A stretch of DNA of 40,752 nt from assembly GCA_030428695.1 (NCBI GenBank), contig JAUIEM010000023.1, positions 1-40,752 of the forward strand, written 5' to 3'. Positions within the stretch are counted from its first letter, which is position 1, and the number at the start of each line of letters is the position of its first letter. Below, one piece after another: positions 38,223-40,752 of the stretch. The notes beneath the pieces are model-generated. The model was not told the DNA's origin. It saw nothing but the letters and a program-made list of their open reading frames with translations, and ran no database searches. The stretch is from a bacterium. GTDB taxonomy: Bacteria > Planctomycetota > J058 > JAJDCP01. A program made the translations under genes and the position numbers.

Positions 38223-39715
38223 CGGGTTTCCGCCCTCCGAAGGCCGGCCAGCCATGGTAGCACCAACAACAATCCGAGATCAAGCACGACGCCGAGCAGC
38301 GAAGCGGCCGCCGCGAAGGTCTCGTTACCGTAGTGGAGCCGGTTCCCCAGCTGGACCGCGAACGGCTGCCAGCCCGGAGGCTGCAACAGCGCGGTCGAGG
38401 CGATGTCGTAGAAACAGAACCAGCCGATCAAGAGGGCCGCGCCGACGAACCACGGCCGCAGCGGCACGAGCAGCAGGCGCAGGCCGATCGCCGGCCAGCT
38501 CGCACCGGCCAGGCGGGCCGCTTCCAGCGAGCGCGGCTCGACGCCGGCCAGACCGACCCGCAGCAGCTCGCGGGCGAGCCACAGCTGGCTGGCGGCCAGG
38601 CTGAGGATCAGCAGCCAGGGAGACCGGACGAGCGCATTGCCCGCGTGGATGTGCAGGCTGCCGATCGCGAGCAGGGGCCCGGGGGTGACGAAGGCGACCA
38701 GGGCGACGATACCGACCAGGCGGTCCAGCCGCCTCCCCCAGCGCCCGCTCGCGCCGCCGAGCACGCTGCCGAAGCCGGCCAGCCAGCAGACCCCCACGCA
38801 GGCCCCGCTGAGGAGCAGGCTGTTGCGCAGCGAGGCGGCGAACACCTGCAGCAACTCGCCGAAGCCGCTCGCCCGGTACAGCAGCTGGCCGAGCGGCGGC
38901 CCGAGCCCGACCAGCACGCAGACCAGCAGCGCCGCCCAGCGCTGACCCTCCGGCCCCGCCGCCCGCCGCCGCCCGGGCCAGACCGCGGAGCGCGTGCTCG
39001 CGCCGAGCACCAGGGCGAGGACGAGCAGCCCGAGGCTGATCGGCAGCGCCGCCCGGACGGCCATCAGCGGCTCGCGGTAGCGCTGCATCGCCTCGAAGAA
39101 GACCAGGGCGCTGGTGCGCAGGCCGCACAGCTCGGGGGTGAAGTGGTCGAGGGTGGTCAGCACCGCGAACAGCGTCGCGCCGAGCACCAACCCCGGGGCC
39201 GCCAGCCGCAGCAGCAGGCGCCGCTCCGCTCCCCGGCCGCCGACCAGGCGCGCGGACTCGAGCAGCTCGCGGGGCTGGCCGGCCACCCGCGCCGCGGTGC
39301 AGGCGGCGATCAGCGGCCAGCGCGCGGTCGCGCAGGCCAGGCCCGCCAGCCAGGCGCCAGTCGAGGGCAGCGTCCAGCCGGTCGCGCGCTCGACGGTCGC
39401 GAACAGGTCGAGCCAGGCGCTCGCGATCACCCACGAGGGGACCGCGAGCGGCAGCCCGAGGGCGAGCCAGGCCCAGAAGCGCGGACCGCGCCCGGGCCGG
39501 GCGACCCGCAGGCCGACCAGCAACCCGGGAGGGAGGGCCCACAGCAGGCTCCAGCCGAGGACCTTGAGGGAGCTGAGCAGGGGCGCGGCCTCGACGCCGT
39601 CGTCCCAGAGCGCGGTCAGGGGCGCTGCCGTCAGCGAGCGGAGCAGCCCGAGCAGCGGCAGCGCGACCAGGACGAGCGCCGGCAGGCCGAGGAGCCAGGC
39701 CCAGCGGCGGCTCAC
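38219..39715 (-). CDS. ABC importer permease, fused double unit (FbpB type)
   Basis: 498 residues. GTG at 39715 overlaps the binding-protein stop (GTGA). About 12 hydrophobic helices arranged as two similar six-helix halves, as in ferric-iron and thiamine permeases. Each half has an EAA-type loop for the ATPase: LLESARLVGGRGAERRLLLRL in the first and SLEAARLAGASWPAIGLRLLLV in the second. Located in the cytoplasmic membrane. Substrate not determined by sequence. Confidence 0.9.
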   Translation of the reverse strand: MSRRWAWLLGLPALVLVALPLLGLLRSLTAAPLTALWDDGVEAAPLLSSLKVLGWSLLWALPPGLLVGLRVARPGRGPRFWAWLALGLPLAVPSWVIASAWLDLFATVERATGWTLPSTGAWLAGLACATARWPLIAACTAARVAGQPRELLESARLVGGRGAERRLLLRLAAPGLVLGATLFAVLTTLDHFTPELCGLRTSALVFFEAMQRYREPLMAVRAALPISLGLLVLALVLGASTRSAVWPGRRRAAGPEGQRWAALLVCVLVGLGPPLGQLLYRASGFGELLQVFAASLRNSLLLSGACVGVCWLAGFGSVLGGASGRWGRRLDRLVGIVALVAFVTPGPLLAIGSLHIHAGNALVRSPWLLILSLAASQLWLARELLRVGLAGVEPRSLEAARLAGASWPAIGLRLLLVPLRPWFVGAALLIGWFCFYDIASTALLQPPGWQPFAVQLGNRLHYGNETFAAAASLLGVVLDLGLLLVLPWLAGLRRAETR

Positions 39716-40659
39716 TCGAGGCCGCGCCGGGTCCGCACCCAGTCCTGGCTGGCGGGCAGCCCGTCGGTGATCGCGTCGAGCTCGAGCTCGTAGGCCTTGA
39801 GCTCGTGCAGCGGTGTCGCCGGCGCCTCGATCGCGACCTCGGGCCGCAGCGCCATCTGCCGCGCCCGCATCTTCGCGAGCAGCTGCTCGGTGCGGGCCGA
39901 AGCGAGGAAGTCGACGAGCTTGCGGCCGAGCGCAGCCTGCGGACCATCCTTCACCAGCGCGACGGTGCCGGGCACGATCAGCGTGCCCTCGCCGTCGGCG
40001 TCCGGGTAGATCCAGCCGAGGGGCTTCTTGTCCTCGACCCCGACGAACACGTCGTCGGTGTCGGTCAGGCCGACCAGCGCGTCCCCGCGGGCGACCGCGT
40101 CGCGCACTGCGCCGTTGCTCGGCACCACCCGCATGCCGTTGGCGCGCAGCCCTTCCCACAGCGCCTGGGCGCCCTCGGGCCCGCGCAGGCCCCAGAGGGC
40201 AGCGAGGTGGGTTGCGGTCGTACCGAACATCGGGTCGGCGACGACCACCTGACCCCGCCAGCGCTCGTCGAGCAGCGCGTCGAGGCTGCGCGGCGCGTCT
40301 TCCTCCGTGACCTTCTCCGTGTTGTAGACGATCACCCGCGCGCGGGCGGAGACCGCCGTCCAGGTGCTGTCCGCGGCCCGGTAGCGGGCGGGCAGCTCGG
40401 CGGCGGCGGGCGGCCGGTAGGGCGCGAGCAGGCCCTCGCGGGCGAGCGCGAGGGTGTGGGTGAACTCCCCGTTCCAGAACACGTCGCACTGCGGCGCGGC
40501 GGCCTCGGCCCGGATGCGCTGGACCAGCCCGACGGTCTTGGCCGCCTCGACGTCGAACACCGGAGCGACGGCGATGCCCGTCTCCTCTTCGACAATGCCG
40601 AAGCGCGAGCGGGCCGACTCACGATCTCGACAGACCACAACGACCGCCCGCGAGCCCAT
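39712..40659 (-). CDS. ABC importer solute-binding protein (iron(III)/phosphonate/thiamine type)
   Basis: 315 residues from the ATG at 40659, which has GAGGA at the right distance. The frame is open further upstream to a possible start at 40737. The class shows in FGIVEEETGIAVAPVFDVEAAK, CDVFWNGEF, the lobe-closing PLGWIYPDADGEGTLIVPGTVALVKDG, and a C-terminal helix with LVDFLASARTEQLLAKM. These are features of type 1 binding proteins of the FbpA/PhnS/ThiB kind; the paired Tyr residues that hold iron in FbpA are not evident. No signal peptide or lipobox is seen at either start, which is odd for a periplasmic binding protein. It is the first gene of the long minus-strand operon as far as the window shows. 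Confidence 0.83.
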   Translation of the reverse strand: MGSRAVVVVCRDRESARSRFGIVEEETGIAVAPVFDVEAAKTVGLVQRIRAEAAAPQCDVFWNGEFTHTLALAREGLLAPYRPPAAAELPARYRAADSTWTAVSARARVIVYNTEKVTEEDAPRSLDALLDERWRGQVVVADPMFGTTATHLAALWGLRGPEGAQALWEGLRANGMRVVPSNGAVRDAVARGDALVGLTDTDDVFVGVEDKKPLGWIYPDADGEGTLIVPGTVALVKDGPQAALGRKLVDFLASARTEQLLAKMRARQMALRPEVAIEAPATPLHELKAYELELDAITDGLPASQDWVRTRRGLE

Positions 40660-40752
40660 ATGCTTTTCCTCGCAGATCACACGGGGAACGCCCTCATTGC
40701 GATAGTAGCCGAATGCTTCGCGAGGGTGTTCGAGCAAGCCCGGTTCGGTCGT

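Noticed and set aside
38333..39793. Open frame of 486 codons on the plus strand, Gln/Ala/Arg-rich
   Set aside because: Antisense to the permease gene with its membrane helices and EAA loops.

Overview
The window is very GC-rich bacterial DNA with dense coding and many overlapping stop/start codons. The mixture points to Planctomycetota, or a nearby GC-rich lineage such as Myxococcota: a MoxR/DUF58/BatA-type von Willebrand (VWA) locus, a serine/threonine kinase with a DWG instead of a DFG motif and a long TPR tail, BlaI-type regulation, a PKD-domain secreted protein and a giant repeat protein. This is an inference from gene families and style; no rRNA or other phylogenetic marker is present.

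Bases 1-9972 are the 3' part of one giant gene that is still open at the left edge. It encodes more than 3,300 visible residues with about 40 copies of a 20-residue acidic helix motif (consensus DPIERLEKRADKEMREVARL). Copies are separated first by Pro/Ala/Lys-rich and then by extremely Arg-rich spacers. Two near-duplicate beta-rich globular domains are inserted at 6442-6948 and 7423-7929. A small HTH protein with its own promoter-like sequence and terminator follows. A stretch of about 730 bases with no gene I can support comes next.

Bases 11536-22650 hold ordinary accessory and metabolic genes. On the plus strand are serA and rocD. On the minus strand are an MDR alcohol dehydrogenase and, behind it, a frameshifted gene for a SUKH-like plus beta-propeller protein. 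A Tat-exported intradiol dioxygenase diverges from a GNAT acetyltransferase. A thioredoxin gene has a good promoter and a structured leader. A PKD plus caspase-like secreted protein diverges from a blaI-family repressor gene whose promoter is filled by two identical palindromes. The blaI partner (blaR1-like) is decayed, with short tandem duplications at the breakpoints.

Bases 22755-40659 are eleven genes all on the minus strand. The first ten are overlapping or closely spaced and look like one operon. In transcription order they are: a binding-protein/permease/ATPase ABC importer of the ferric-iron type, an NHL-propeller protein, a large VWA/amidotransferase-like membrane protein, MoxR, DUF58, a BatA-like VWA membrane protein, an FHA plus coiled-coil protein and a hydrogenase-maturation-type protease. 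After a 115-base gap comes the membrane Ser/Thr kinase with TPRs. The FHA protein and kinase suggest phospho-signalling linked to the MoxR/VWA membrane system. The role of the importer and the orphan protease in the same transcription unit is unexplained and is, with the giant repeat protein, the most interesting part of the window.
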